Positions 33,147 through 42,246 of a DNA stretch of 60,259 nucleotides are shown here, piece by piece. Source of the DNA: Candidatus Bathyarchaeota archaeon (GTDB lineage: Archaea; Thermoproteota; Bathyarchaeia; TCS64). Under the pieces are notes generated by a model that ran no database searches, was not told the DNA's origin, and was given only the letters and a program-made list of their open reading frames with translations. The position numbers were made by a program, and so were the translations under genes. The stretch covers positions 1 through 60,259 of the forward strand of contig JAOZHP010000047.1 in assembly GCA_026014815.1 (NCBI GenBank), in the 5' to 3' direction. How positions within the stretch are numbered: the stretch's first letter is position 1; every line of letters starts with the position of its first letter.

Positions 33147-34377
33147 AGAGATCGTCCTCCCGGCAGTAATCTATGTGGCTTTGCTCACAGCCATCGTCTG
33201 GTTTCTCCTGTTACAGCGGACTGTCGTCACGGTTGATTTTCTCGGCTCGCCCGTTGAGATCAACTTATCCATACTAGGTGTACCTCTGACCTCGTTCATC
33301 ACCCTGTATTTTTGTTCAATTATTTCCGAGAGACTGCTTGTAGGTAAGATGGTTAAGCCTCTCACGGAAGGATTCCGGAGGCTTGCTTACGCGTCTTTCA
33401 TTTTCTTTGCCTCTGACTGGGGCATGATGCCTGGCTGGGCGAAGCCTATAACCGGGTTTCTTTTCTATGGGATAATCCTGTCTACGCTTCACAAGGTTCT
33501 AAGTCAAGTAGTCAAAGAAGTCAACTACATTTTTGAGCCTATATTAAGCAGCGTTTACTTTCTCTTCATCGGTTTTCTAGGTAGCTATACGTGGCTTGAA
33601 GTCTATCCATTCCTGGAAGCATCTATTGCTGGTTCCCCCTTCGTGGATGTCTTGATGCCGTTTGTACGCGCCGGGATCGTTGGACCCATCAATAACGTGA
33701 TAATAGCCAGCACCGCCCTCACAGCAGTTGTCGCGCTCACAGGTGTAGTGAAGAACCATCCCAACGTTTACCTCCGGTACGTTGGCAGGAGTCTCAGTAA
33801 CCGGCTGGATCAGGTCACCCTGCTTTCTTTCCTCCTGATATATTATGCCTTCTTTATACGGAACTTTATGTTCACTCTCTCAGGCATCAACACCCAGTAC
33901 ATAGTGATGGGGGAGTGGGCGATCATCTGTCTAGCGTTCTACTTCAGCTACCGGAGCTTCCAGAGCTACGCCGAGGAGACACTGGTCACCATAGATCAAA
34001 CCGGCACATGGAAAACTCATTTTCAGCAAATCAACCTCAACCCGGACCCCAAGCTGGAGTTATTCTCAAACCTCATTGAACAATTCATACTTCATGGGGA
34101 CAAAGAGGACCTTATAATCCATCTGACATTACTCCTCCGGAACTCTGATGAGGGACCCCTCAATATCACCCAGATCGTCTCACCGATAATCAGCTACAAA
34201 GATGTTCCTCGTCCCCGACTAGGTTTCCTGTGGCAGGCAGATAACATTGACCGCGTCAACGTGACGAGGAGAAGAAAGATCATTAACACTGTACTGTCTT
34301 CCATACAGTTAAAACCATTAAACTCTCAAACAGAACCCAAGGAAACCGAGGAAGAACAAGCCTTGGAGGTCACATAA
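33130..34377 (+). CDS. Polytopic membrane protein of the MoxR/DUF58 operon
   Basis: About 415 residues from ATG 33130, which overlaps the end of the transglutaminase gene. Eight or so membrane helices occupy residues 8-280 (IVLPAVIYVALLTAIVWFLL, IIASTALTAVVALTGVV and others). A soluble C-terminal part of about 130 residues (LELFSNLIEQFILHGDKEDL) faces the cytoplasm. It abuts the moxR-like gene directly. It resembles the membrane partners often found with transglutaminase/MoxR/DUF58 sets, but I recognise no named family. Confidence 0.78.
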   Translation: MEKRVREIVLPAVIYVALLTAIVWFLLLQRTVVTVDFLGSPVEINLSILGVPLTSFITLYFCSIISERLLVGKMVKPLTEGFRRLAYASFIFFASDWGMMPGWAKPITGFLFYGIILSTLHKVLSQVVKEVNYIFEPILSSVYFLFIGFLGSYTWLEVYPFLEASIAGSPFVDVLMPFVRAGIVGPINNVIIASTALTAVVALTGVVKNHPNVYLRYVGRSLSNRLDQVTLLSFLLIYYAFFIRNFMFTLSGINTQYIVMGEWAIICLAFYFSYRSFQSYAEETLVTIDQTGTWKTHFQQINLNPDPKLELFSNLIEQFILHGDKEDLIIHLTLLLRNSDEGPLNITQIVSPIISYKDVPRPRLGFLWQADNIDRVNVTRRRKIINTVLSSIQLKPLNSQTEPKETEEEQALEVT

Positions 34378-35352
34378 ATGCAGTTCCCCCAAGTAAAAAC
34401 GATATGCGATGAGATAATTGACACGGTTCAGACCTACTTCGTCGGAGAACGACTCATCATGGAGAAAGTACTGGCAGCGGCTCTCGCTAACGGTCACATC
34501 CTGTTCGAGGACAACCCAGGCCTCGGAAAAACTCTTCTAGCTAAGATATTCGCCAGAGCCACAGGATGCGAGTGGAGCAGGATACAGTTTACCCCTGACC
34601 TTATGCCGGCTGACATAGTCGGCACGAAGGTCTGGAAGGCAAACACAAGCGAGTTCACATTGGAGAAAGGCCCAGTATTCACACATATTCTCCTAGCGGA
34701 CGAGATAAACAGGTCACCCCCCAAGGTACAGTCAGCACTTCTAGAATGCATGGAGGAACGACAGGTCACCATAGAGGGGGAGACACATACCCTTGAGAGC
34801 CCCTTCTTCGTAATAGGAACTCAGAACCCTATCGAGCTTGAAGGAACCTACCCTCTGCCTGAAGCGCAGCTCGACAGATTCCTGATTAAACTCTCAACAG
34901 GCTATGTTCGTTCACTGGACCTTGAGGCGGAGATATTGAAGCGTCGCTCCGACTGGAAACAAGATGATCCCACTGACTTCATCACGAGCGTCACCACCAC
35001 TGAGACATTCAGGACGCTTCAATCACTCGTGGAGACCGGGGTATACGTAGATGACCAGATCTACCTCTACATCTCCGAGATCGTTCGCAGGACACGTGAG
35101 AGTCCATACGTGGATGTGGGTGCTAGTCCACGTGGCGGCTTAAGCCTCTTCAAGGTAAGTAAAGCCAACGCGGCGATGAGTGGCAGAGACTACGTGATCC
35201 CTGATGACGTCAAGCTTTTCGCGGTTGAAGCCCTAGCCCACCGGATGATCATGAAACTTGAGTACGCTCTAGAAGACAGGATCACCCCCGAGGGTATCAT
35301 CAGTGAGATCTTGGACAATGTGGAGGCACCCAAGGAAACAGTTCGCAGGTAA
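34378..35352 (+). CDS. moxR: MoxR-family AAA+ ATPase
   Basis: 324 residues with Walker A EDNPGLGKTLLAK (near residue 50), Walker B ILLADEINRSPPKVQ (104-118), the MoxR helix ECMEERQVTIEGETH, and sensor motif VIGTQNPIELEGTYPLPEAQ with the arginine finger after AQLDR. MoxR ATPases act as chaperones or remodelers that mature or insert partner complexes, typically with a VWA- or DUF58-type protein encoded next door, as here. It starts directly after the stop of the membrane protein gene and is followed seven bases later by the DUF58 gene. Confidence 0.95.
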   Translation: MQFPQVKTICDEIIDTVQTYFVGERLIMEKVLAAALANGHILFEDNPGLGKTLLAKIFARATGCEWSRIQFTPDLMPADIVGTKVWKANTSEFTLEKGPVFTHILLADEINRSPPKVQSALLECMEERQVTIEGETHTLESPFFVIGTQNPIELEGTYPLPEAQLDRFLIKLSTGYVRSLDLEAEILKRRSDWKQDDPTDFITSVTTTETFRTLQSLVETGVYVDDQIYLYISEIVRRTRESPYVDVGASPRGGLSLFKVSKANAAMSGRDYVIPDDVKLFAVEALAHRMIMKLEYALEDRITPEGIISEILDNVEAPKETVRR

Positions 35353-35358
35353 TGTGAT

Positions 35359-36705
35359 TTGCTAACCGGTGTGCCCCTGAAGCTCTCTTTGAGTTCCTTC
35401 GGCTTCATTCTAGCGGGTATGTTCACCGGTAACCTTGTCCTTATTCATATTGGTCTCGTGCCGTTGGTCTTTGTTTTGTTAACTCTTTCTCTGAGACAGC
35501 CATTGGAGGTTAAATTGGAGTCTCAAGAGTCGTCTGTAAGTGTCAATGTGGACGACGAATTAGAGATAACTCGTCGAGTTCACGTGAGCCGTGGCACCGG
35601 TGTCGTTACTATCGGTGAGGAGCTTCCTCCCAGCTTCGAGTTATTGGAGGGTAACAACTTTGAGGTCTTCTGGAAGCAGGAAAATGACGCATATCTCACA
35701 CTTAGATACCGAGTGAAATGCACCAAGCGTGGGGTCTACCTGTTTGACAGGCTTCACTGGGAGTGCAGGCATCCCATGTCCATGATCTCAACACAGATGG
35801 GATCAGTGGAGGTGGGGCAGGAACTCATCGTTAAACCGAGGAACCTGAAGATAAAACGGATACGGCAGCAGAAGATTTTCACCAAGATACCCATGCCCGC
35901 TGAGTCAAGAATCAAGATAGGTGTCCCTACCACTGACTTCAAGGAGCTGCGTAACTATCATTTCGGTGACTCCTATAAACAGATCAACTGGAAAGCAACC
36001 GCAAGGAAACAAGGTGGAAGCCGCTCCGTGCCCACCGTGAACGAGTACGAGAAAGAGGGAAGACGTGTGGTATTCCTTTTCCTGGACACCTCTTTCAGCC
36101 TCGGCATAGGGACGTCTCTCAGAAACAGCTTCGAGTACGCCGTCCAAGCTGTGCTTGGGTTGTCCGAGTTCTATATCGCGAGGCAGTGCAAGGTTGGGCT
36201 GAGTCTCTTCAACAGCGAAAAAAAGAGACCCCGCTCATCGTTAGCTAACGTTGACCTGAAACGAGTTCATCTTTTCCCTGAGACTGGCCGCGTGCAGCAG
36301 TTCAGGATCCACAACATGCTTCTTAACACCGAGTTATCCTCATCCAGTCTATCTTTGAACCAATCGGTGAATCATGTGAAAGGGTACATTAGGGGTACAA
36401 ACCCGTTGTTCATCCTTGTTACCCGTGTTCACGAGGAAAACATCGACGAGTTAATGACCGGTGTTCGAGAGCTATCCAAATACACGCGGACACGGAGACA
36501 AAGACCCAACGTGATGATTCTCAATGTCTCAGGGTACAGTCTATCCATTCATAAACAGGGCGACCGGACCGCGTCCCAACTACTAGAGCACCATGAGAAC
36601 GCCCTCATAAACAGACTGCGCTCCATGGGCCTTAACGCTGTGAACTGGAACCCCACCAAGGAAACAGTGACACAGGTGCTACTGGCACAGGTGGGAAGAC
36701 GATGA
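35359..36705 (+). CDS. DUF58 domain protein (VWA-like)
   Basis: 448 residues, TTG start. An N-terminal hydrophobic hairpin (LSLSSFGFILAGMFTGNLVL, IGLVPLVFVLLTL) is followed by a beta-rich region. Then comes the DUF58 signature LRNYHFGDSYKQINWKATAR at about residues 194-213, and a VWA-like strand VVFLFLDTSFSLGIG. DUF58 proteins accompany MoxR ATPases in most genomes and are thought to be their substrates or adaptors. The gene overlaps the next by four bases. Confidence 0.92.
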   Translation: MLTGVPLKLSLSSFGFILAGMFTGNLVLIHIGLVPLVFVLLTLSLRQPLEVKLESQESSVSVNVDDELEITRRVHVSRGTGVVTIGEELPPSFELLEGNNFEVFWKQENDAYLTLRYRVKCTKRGVYLFDRLHWECRHPMSMISTQMGSVEVGQELIVKPRNLKIKRIRQQKIFTKIPMPAESRIKIGVPTTDFKELRNYHFGDSYKQINWKATARKQGGSRSVPTVNEYEKEGRRVVFLFLDTSFSLGIGTSLRNSFEYAVQAVLGLSEFYIARQCKVGLSLFNSEKKRPRSSLANVDLKRVHLFPETGRVQQFRIHNMLLNTELSSSSLSLNQSVNHVKGYIRGTNPLFILVTRVHEENIDELMTGVRELSKYTRTRRQRPNVMILNVSGYSLSIHKQGDRTASQLLEHHENALINRLRSMGLNAVNWNPTKETVTQVLLAQVGRR

Positions 36706-37436
36706 CTGAACGAAGCATGTTAATACGGGGCGTGGAAATCTTCGTCACCATCACCAGCAGCTACCTTGCCATCACATCCTTCTTCGCCAGCAGTCTTTAC
36801 CTCACTATAAGTACAGGTTTCTCCAAGCTCCTTGAACAGTTCAACATCCTCACCGTGTCATCGGCTCAGGTAGCCCAGATGGTGCCCATACTTGTTAGCG
36901 CCCTTGTTTTTCTCGTCGTGGTCTATGATTACGCCATCGGAAAACCGGAGAACATGATCGATATCTTCGAGATCAACCTTGTTCTGATAACCCCCGAAGT
37001 GCTCAGCTTCTCTAAGCTCAACTGGCTTAACCTCATTCAAAAGCCCCAGATACTGGAGCCAACTCGAAACCCGTTCTACGTGCTAGTCACAGGTGTGGTC
37101 ATCATGATAGGTTACCTGACTCTGTTATTCACTTCACGGTTCCGTGAGACGATGTCCGAGCTAAAACTGAGAGGCGCGGATGAGGTGAAGGCAGATGAGA
37201 TTTTCACGAAACAGTCAGCTCTCGCAGTGGGGGCGGTCATGTTTGCAGCGGTCACAAGTCTTTCTATGTATTATCTACTGCCTTTAATCAAACAGGCTTT
37301 GCTTCCTCTCATCCAAGGAGTTTCCTCTGGGTACCTGTATCTCGGGTTATTGTCTGTGTTCGTTCTCATAGCCAGCATCTTCGTTTTCTACAACGAGCAA
37401 AAAATAGCCATAATACCCGAGACCGGGGAAGAGTGA
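36702..37436 (+). CDS. Membrane protein, last gene of the MoxR/DUF58 operon
   Basis: 244 residues with about five membrane helices, including VSALVFLVVVYDYAI, VLVTGVVIMIGYLTLLFTSR, LAVGAVMFAAVTSLSMYYLL and LYLGLLSVFVLIASIFVFY. The start ATGA overlaps the stop of the DUF58 gene, so it belongs to the same operon. Its 3' end faces the minus-strand acidic protein across 22 bases. No family is recognised; it is probably an integral subunit of a membrane complex with the other operon products. Confidence 0.72.
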   Translation: MTERSMLIRGVEIFVTITSSYLAITSFFASSLYLTISTGFSKLLEQFNILTVSSAQVAQMVPILVSALVFLVVVYDYAIGKPENMIDIFEINLVLITPEVLSFSKLNWLNLIQKPQILEPTRNPFYVLVTGVVIMIGYLTLLFTSRFRETMSELKLRGADEVKADEIFTKQSALAVGAVMFAAVTSLSMYYLLPLIKQALLPLIQGVSSGYLYLGLLSVFVLIASIFVFYNEQKIAIIPETGEE

Positions 37437-37458
37437 AAATAAAAATCGTGGCAAAACG

Positions 37459-38637
37459 CTAGGATTGGAGGCTGTTCAAGGCCTCTGCGAGTGTCTCCTT
37501 CATCTTAGCAATGGTGTCAGACGATATGGATTCAACTGTATCTAGCTCACTGTAGTCATTATCAGCGAGCCGCTGAAGCTCAACTACCTCGTCCTCTGGA
37601 CAGAGCTTCCGTAGATTCGCGACGTAAAGGACGCCGCCTTTCCTGTTCTTGATCTCTGTCTCAAGGTGCTCGATATCCCAATTGTAGGCAGGTGCCTTGA
37701 CGCTGTACTCCTCTGGGGCTGCGTCACCGATGGATTTCCTGATATCAAGCAGCTCAAAATCTTTTCTAGCTGTGACTAGTGATTCATCCATTCTCTCGAT
37801 ATCCGACTTGAACCGTCTGATGATCTCGTCTCTACGACTTACCCAGAGTCTTCCTTGGTCCACGTAGCTGTCGAAAAGCTTCTTGAATGTCTCTTCCTTG
37901 ACCTGTCCATCTCTTAATAGACGTACCAGTCTTATTTTCAGGGTTATGTTCTTGGCTAGGTTCTCCATGACTTCTTTGGTTAGTGGGTCAGGTGCAAACT
38001 CGATTCTTATCTCATCCATCTCTTCTGGCTCCATTTCAATCTTGTATGGATCCTCAACTGGTTCAACGGTGGGCTCAAGGACGGGTTCCTCGATAACAAC
38101 AGGCTCGGGTTCAGGTTCCTCGTAGATGGGTTCCTCCTCCACCGGCTCCTCTGGAATTTCTTCCACCTCTACCTCGGGTTCTTCCTCAACCTCTGGAACT
38201 ATCTCGGCCTCCGGCTCATCCTCAACGATAGGCTCTGGCTCGTCTTCAGGTGCCTCAATCTCAGGCTCCTCGTGTATTGGTTCTGCTTCCAGCACCGGTT
38301 CCTCTTCAATGGCGACGGGCTCTTCCTCGGGCTCAAAATCTACCTCGATCTCGACTTCAGTTTCCTCGACCTCGACACTTGCATCAATCTCAGGCTCCTC
38401 CTCCGGTTCCTCGATGATGACTTCCTCCGGTTGCTCAATCTCGACACTCATGTCTACAACCGGTTCCTCTGGCGTCTCAACCTCGATTACCTCCGGCTCT
38501 GGTTGGACTTCCTCTACTGGTGTCTCCTGCTCGATCTTGTAAAGTGGGTACCCGCAGTTTAAGCAGTAAAGTGTCTTAGGGACATCTTCTTTGCAGTTTG
38601 GGCAGTGAACAATCTCGGATGACCGGTCTCCGTACAT
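37459..38637 (-). CDS. Zinc-ribbon protein with long acidic linker and helical C-terminal domain (possibly CdvA-like)
   Basis: 392 residues in three parts. Residues 10-35 form a zinc ribbon (HCPNCKEDVPKTLYCLNCGY). Residues about 38-210 are an extremely Glu/Pro/Val-rich disordered linker made of short EEPEPE-like repeats. Residues about 220-392 are helical and charged (ITLKIRLVRLLRDGQVKEET, VSRRDEIIRRFKSDIERM). The C-terminal part recalls archaeal CdvA-like coiled-coil domains that occur after zinc ribbons, but this is from memory of the pattern only. Lack of a signal or membrane segment indicates a cytoplasmic protein. It has its own promoter region. Confidence 0.75.
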   Translation of the reverse strand: MYGDRSSEIVHCPNCKEDVPKTLYCLNCGYPLYKIEQETPVEEVQPEPEVIEVETPEEPVVDMSVEIEQPEEVIIEEPEEEPEIDASVEVEETEVEIEVDFEPEEEPVAIEEEPVLEAEPIHEEPEIEAPEDEPEPIVEDEPEAEIVPEVEEEPEVEVEEIPEEPVEEEPIYEEPEPEPVVIEEPVLEPTVEPVEDPYKIEMEPEEMDEIRIEFAPDPLTKEVMENLAKNITLKIRLVRLLRDGQVKEETFKKLFDSYVDQGRLWVSRRDEIIRRFKSDIERMDESLVTARKDFELLDIRKSIGDAAPEEYSVKAPAYNWDIEHLETEIKNRKGGVLYVANLRKLCPEDEVVELQRLADNDYSELDTVESISSDTIAKMKETLAEALNSLQS

Positions 38638-38917
38638 CTAAAAAACACCCCTACTGTTATCCTCAACGTATGAGAGTATGGAAGACATAATTAAATACAT
38701 ATCCACAAGAAACACCCAGTTCACACAGATTAAGATAGCTTCACGTCAAAATAAACAAGAAAACCATGATAAATATCAAATAACAGTGAAATCATTTGAT
38801 TCCACACCTAAATACTCGTGTTAACAGTATGAAGAAAAATATAGAAAACACTAAAACTGGATAGGATACAGGGGAAGGGAACAGGCGGGGACACATCTGG
38901 ACGCAGGCTTAGGGAAA

Positions 38918-40450
38918 ATGGTTAAAAAATCAGCTAGAGGAAGCCTAATCCTACTAGCTGGACAGGTAGTCTCCAACGTCATCCTCGCGGTTGGCATACT
39001 GATAGTTGCAGGCAGCCTCGGCCCCTCACCGTTCGGGGCCCTCGCTGCGGCTCAAGCACCCATCGGTATAGCAATGATCCTGCAGAACCTTGGTGTCGAT
39101 GCAGCCCTAATCAAACATCTAGCCCAGTACTCACATGAAGAGAGAAAAGGCTACAATAAGGTTCTCATAGAGGCCGGAGTTCTACTCAAAATCGCAGTCA
39201 GTTTAGTTTTAACATGTCTGACCTTCTATGGGGCTGGTTTTATCGCGATGTTATTGAATAACCCAGCTATCGAGATTCCTTTGAAATATCTCTCATTCAG
39301 TTTAATTCCTCACGCCATTCTCTCTACCACGTACGCCATCACCATTGGGTATGAGAGAATGGAGTTCAGGAGTTATATTCAGGTTATCTACTCTACCCTT
39401 AAAAGCATCGTAGCCCCTGTCCTCGTGCTTCAAGGCTACGGAATCATTGGAGCAATCTTCGGTGATCTTGGGCCTGGAATGTTCTCAGCCATTTTAGGAC
39501 TCTTTTTCATAACGATCATTTATAAAAAAGAGAAAGACGTTCCACGTCCTATTTCCTTGGTCGAAGGTATGAAGATGCTTCTCAGCTATGGGTTCCCATT
39601 GTATCTGGCTAGTATCATCGGAGGAGTCCTGCCTCACATTTCCACTTCGCTGCTTACAAGATGGACAACTGACGAAGTAACTGGAAACTGGTCTGCTACT
39701 TTACGTTTCTCTGTTCTCCTTGCGTTTGTAACTCTCCCAATCAGTACAGCGATTTTCCCGCTGTTCTCGAAGCTTGAGGATAGCTTGCAAGAGCTTGAAC
39801 TGGTTTACCAGAGCTCAGTTAAGTACGCTACATTGTTCGCTTTTCCGATAACGGTAGCCATCATGGCGCTGTCTGATCAGATCATAGAGGTGTTATTGAG
39901 AGGGCAGTACGTATTGGCGCCATACTACCTTCGTCTCTACATGATGACATTTTTCTTTATAGGTCTTGGATCAACAAGCAATGTTCCATTGTTGAACAGT
40001 CAGAAACGGACAAAGGAGACGTTTAATGTTACATTGATTCGGTTCCTTGTATCCGTTCCCTCAAGCTTTTTCTTGATCCCTAGATACGGCGCTGTTGGTC
40101 TCATAGCGACACTATTCTTGAACGCATTATCGGGGAATCTATACGCGTTATACGCTATCAAGAGGTCATTCGGGTTCCTACCCGACCTTCTGGCTTCTTT
40201 TAAGCAATTCCTCGCGGCTATAATTTCCTATCTCGTAACCGTCTACCTTACTTCTTTCCTTGAAATCAATCCATGGGTAGAGATCTTCCTTGGAGGCGCG
40301 GTCTTGGTATTGGTCTACCTTGCATGTATCCTAGTGTTGAAAGCGCTGAGTCCACGTGACTTCGATAACCTTGACACTATCTGCTCGGCTTTCGGTCCAT
40401 TAGCTCCGGTTCTTCACCGTGTCTTGGTTTTCATTCGGTCTTTCAGCTGA
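38918..40450 (+). CDS. Oligosaccharide flippase, Wzx/RfbX-like (MVF/MATE-type fold)
   Basis: 510 residues with 12-14 membrane helices. The N-terminus SARGSLILLAGQVVSNVILA and the GPSPFGALAAAQAPIGI loop are typical of polysaccharide-biosynthesis flippases. Pro/Gly-rich breaks appear throughout, with a QLLL-type final segment. It would move a lipid-linked oligosaccharide made by the upstream transferases across the membrane. It is transcribed alone, downstream of the acidic protein gene and its 280-base spacer, and closes the surface-glycan island. Confidence 0.9.
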   Translation: MVKKSARGSLILLAGQVVSNVILAVGILIVAGSLGPSPFGALAAAQAPIGIAMILQNLGVDAALIKHLAQYSHEERKGYNKVLIEAGVLLKIAVSLVLTCLTFYGAGFIAMLLNNPAIEIPLKYLSFSLIPHAILSTTYAITIGYERMEFRSYIQVIYSTLKSIVAPVLVLQGYGIIGAIFGDLGPGMFSAILGLFFITIIYKKEKDVPRPISLVEGMKMLLSYGFPLYLASIIGGVLPHISTSLLTRWTTDEVTGNWSATLRFSVLLAFVTLPISTAIFPLFSKLEDSLQELELVYQSSVKYATLFAFPITVAIMALSDQIIEVLLRGQYVLAPYYLRLYMMTFFFIGLGSTSNVPLLNSQKRTKETFNVTLIRFLVSVPSSFFLIPRYGAVGLIATLFLNALSGNLYALYAIKRSFGFLPDLLASFKQFLAAIISYLVTVYLTSFLEINPWVEIFLGGAVLVLVYLACILVLKALSPRDFDNLDTICSAFGPLAPVLHRVLVFIRSFS

Positions 40451-40514
40451 ATTCTCCCGATAAACAATAAATGTGAGCAGACTATAGTTTGCCAACTATC
40501 AGGCGTGGATTAAG

Positions 40515-41141
40515 GTGGCTGGGAGATCCGGAGTCATACTGGCTGGAGGCACATCGTCTCGAGTTGGCTTCGATAAAGGTCTCCACATGTTGCGTGGGAA
40601 GCCAATCATTTCAAGGGTAATCGAGTCTCTGAACGGAGTCGTCGGCGATATAATGGTGGTTGTTGGGTCTGATGAGATGCGTCGTGTCTATCAACCGGTT
40701 GTCGGTGAAAGCGTTAAAGTTCTGGTGGATAAGTATGGTGCGGGGTCCCCCCTCATTGGTTTGATAACCGGTCTCGGCAAATCTAGCGGTGAATACGTCG
40801 TCGTAGCGGCATGCGATATGCCCTTCATTGAACCGGATTTGATCGAGCTCCTGTTTGATAAGGCTCTGGGACATGATGGCGCCGTGTATGTGAAACCGAA
40901 TGGTTGGATCGAGCCTCTTCTCGCTGTCTACAGGGTTGACGTATGTCTCGCTGAGGCTGAACGTCTCTACAGGGCGGGTGATCTGCGGCTTCGCATGGTT
41001 TTACGGAACCTATCTGACGTTGTTTATCTGCCTGTATCGGAGGCAGAGGCAATAGACCCAGGTCTCCGGTCATTCTTTGACGCTGATACAGAGGAGAAAC
41101 TGATTACTGCTTTGAAAATTATCAAAGATGAAATGCTCTGA
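40515..41141 (+). CDS. mobA: Molybdenum cofactor guanylyltransferase
   Basis: 208 residues, GTG start. The nucleotidyltransferase signature VILAGGTSSRVGFDKGLHML is at residues 7-26, the metal-binding aspartate in VVAACDMPFIEPDLI, and NGWIEPLLAVY, typical of MobA. It attaches GMP to molybdopterin to make the bis-MGD cofactor of formate dehydrogenases and related enzymes. The C-terminus is slightly longer than in small MobA proteins. fdhD and an E1-like gene next to it support a molybdo- or tungstoenzyme context. Confidence 0.92.
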   Translation: MAGRSGVILAGGTSSRVGFDKGLHMLRGKPIISRVIESLNGVVGDIMVVVGSDEMRRVYQPVVGESVKVLVDKYGAGSPLIGLITGLGKSSGEYVVVAACDMPFIEPDLIELLFDKALGHDGAVYVKPNGWIEPLLAVYRVDVCLAEAERLYRAGDLRLRMVLRNLSDVVYLPVSEAEAIDPGLRSFFDADTEEKLITALKIIKDEML

Positions 41142-41143
41142 GG

Positions 41144-42199
41144 CTAGTCTTTCAGAAGGGAGTCTCTCAGTTTTTTTGCCTCGGTTTTGTCACTCACTCC
41201 CTCGATTATAGTTACACCTGAGACGAGGATGCTTCCTTTCACAACGTCTTTGCTGAAGGTGGTCCCCATTTTTCCCTGAACCGATATATTGTGACCCAAG
41301 GACCGTATCCTTTGGTTTACTTCCTTCATGTCTAGGTTCTGGTGTTCATCAGGTGAGAAAACGAAAACTCTCCTGTTTTCCCGTCCACATACTTCCTCGA
41401 AGTTGCTGTCGTGTAGAGGTCTCGGCTTCTTCAATGGTTTTGAGCCACAGACGGGGCACGACTCTACCTTAGCTAGACTGATTTTTTCGACTGAGAGATC
41501 CTTGAGGTCCGCGAATAATAGCTGATTCGCTAATACAGGTGGCTCTCCGAGGAGTATTTTGATGGTTTCGCTTACCTGTATGCTTGCCAAGAGGCTTATG
41601 ATGGATGGGTGGACACCTAGGACGCTGCAACTTGGTAGCTCTGCGTCGTCGAGGTTTCCCTGGAAGCATTCGAGGCAAGCTGTTTCTCCCGGTATGAGGG
41701 TTGAGGCGTTCCCCATCTGCATTATAACAGCACCAAAGACATATGGAACGCCCTGTTTCTGACAGGCTCTGTTCAACGCGTATCTTGGAGTCATGGAGTC
41801 AAGGCCGTCCACGACTACATCTGTGCCCTGAATAATCCTCTCTACGTTGCCCGGCGTTACTGATAATGGAACCGGCTCTATCTCAATGAAGGGGTTGAGT
41901 TGTTTTAGCCGCATCTCGGCGGCCTCTACCTTGGGGTAACCGACTACATGGACACCGTAGAGGTGTTGACGCTGTAGGTTGGATATCTCCACTATGTCTC
42001 TATCCACTACCCTGATGGTTCCTACACCCATGGAGGTCAGCTGAGTAAGTATTGAGCTGCCCAGGCCACCTGCGCCAACGACACAGACCTTGGCGTTCTT
42101 GAGTTTACGCTGCCCCTCGAGACCGAAATTCCGTAACACTATCTGCCTTGAGTAATAATCTATCTCCTTCTCGGTGAATCCGTCTGGAGTTGAACGTGC
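41144..42199 (-). CDS. moeB: ThiF/MoeB-type E1-like adenylyltransferase with C-terminal extension
   Basis: About 351 residues from ATG 42199; a longer frame to 42280 is open, but the promoter spacing favours this start. The adenylation domain has VVGAGGLGSSILTQLTSMG, VDRDIVEISNLQRQ, and zinc ligands in CLEC and CPVC. It would activate the C-terminal Gly-Gly of a MoaD/ThiS-like carrier for molybdopterin or thiamin synthesis. A C-terminal domain of about 90 residues after residue 260 is extra compared with E. coli MoeB and has no CxxC. Convergent with mobA (2-base gap) and divergent from fdhD. MoeB is favoured by context over ThiF. Confidence 0.88.
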   Translation of the reverse strand, partial: ARSTPDGFTEKEIDYYSRQIVLRNFGLEGQRKLKNAKVCVVGAGGLGSSILTQLTSMGVGTIRVVDRDIVEISNLQRQHLYGVHVVGYPKVEAAEMRLKQLNPFIEIEPVPLSVTPGNVERIIQGTDVVVDGLDSMTPRYALNRACQKQGVPYVFGAVIMQMGNASTLIPGETACLECFQGNLDDAELPSCSVLGVHPSIISLLASIQVSETIKILLGEPPVLANQLLFADLKDLSVEKISLAKVESCPVCGSKPLKKPRPLHDSNFEEVCGRENRRVFVFSPDEHQNLDMKEVNQRIRSLGHNISVQGKMGTTFSKDVVKGSILVSGVTIIEGVSDKTEAKKLRDSLLKD

Positions 42200-42221
42200 C
42201 ATAGGTATGCTAAGTTGCTTG

Positions 42222-42232
42222 AGTAATTTATC
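42222..42232. promoter_or_regulatory. Shared TATA element between moeB and fdhD
   Basis: AGTAATTTATC on the plus strand reads GATAAATTACT on the minus strand, a TATA-like core in either direction. Its centre (42227) is 28 bases from the moeB ATG, implying a leaderless message. It is 20 bases from the fdhD GTG, slightly short. One box may serve both divergent genes. Confidence 0.4.
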
Positions 42233-42246
42233 TTGCTCTCTGCATC

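Noticed and set aside
37883-38562. Ser/Gly/Thr-rich plus-strand frames, looking like a repetitive surface protein
   Set aside because: They are antisense to the Glu/Pro-rich linker of the zinc-ribbon protein; the repeats come from GAG/GAA codons read backwards.
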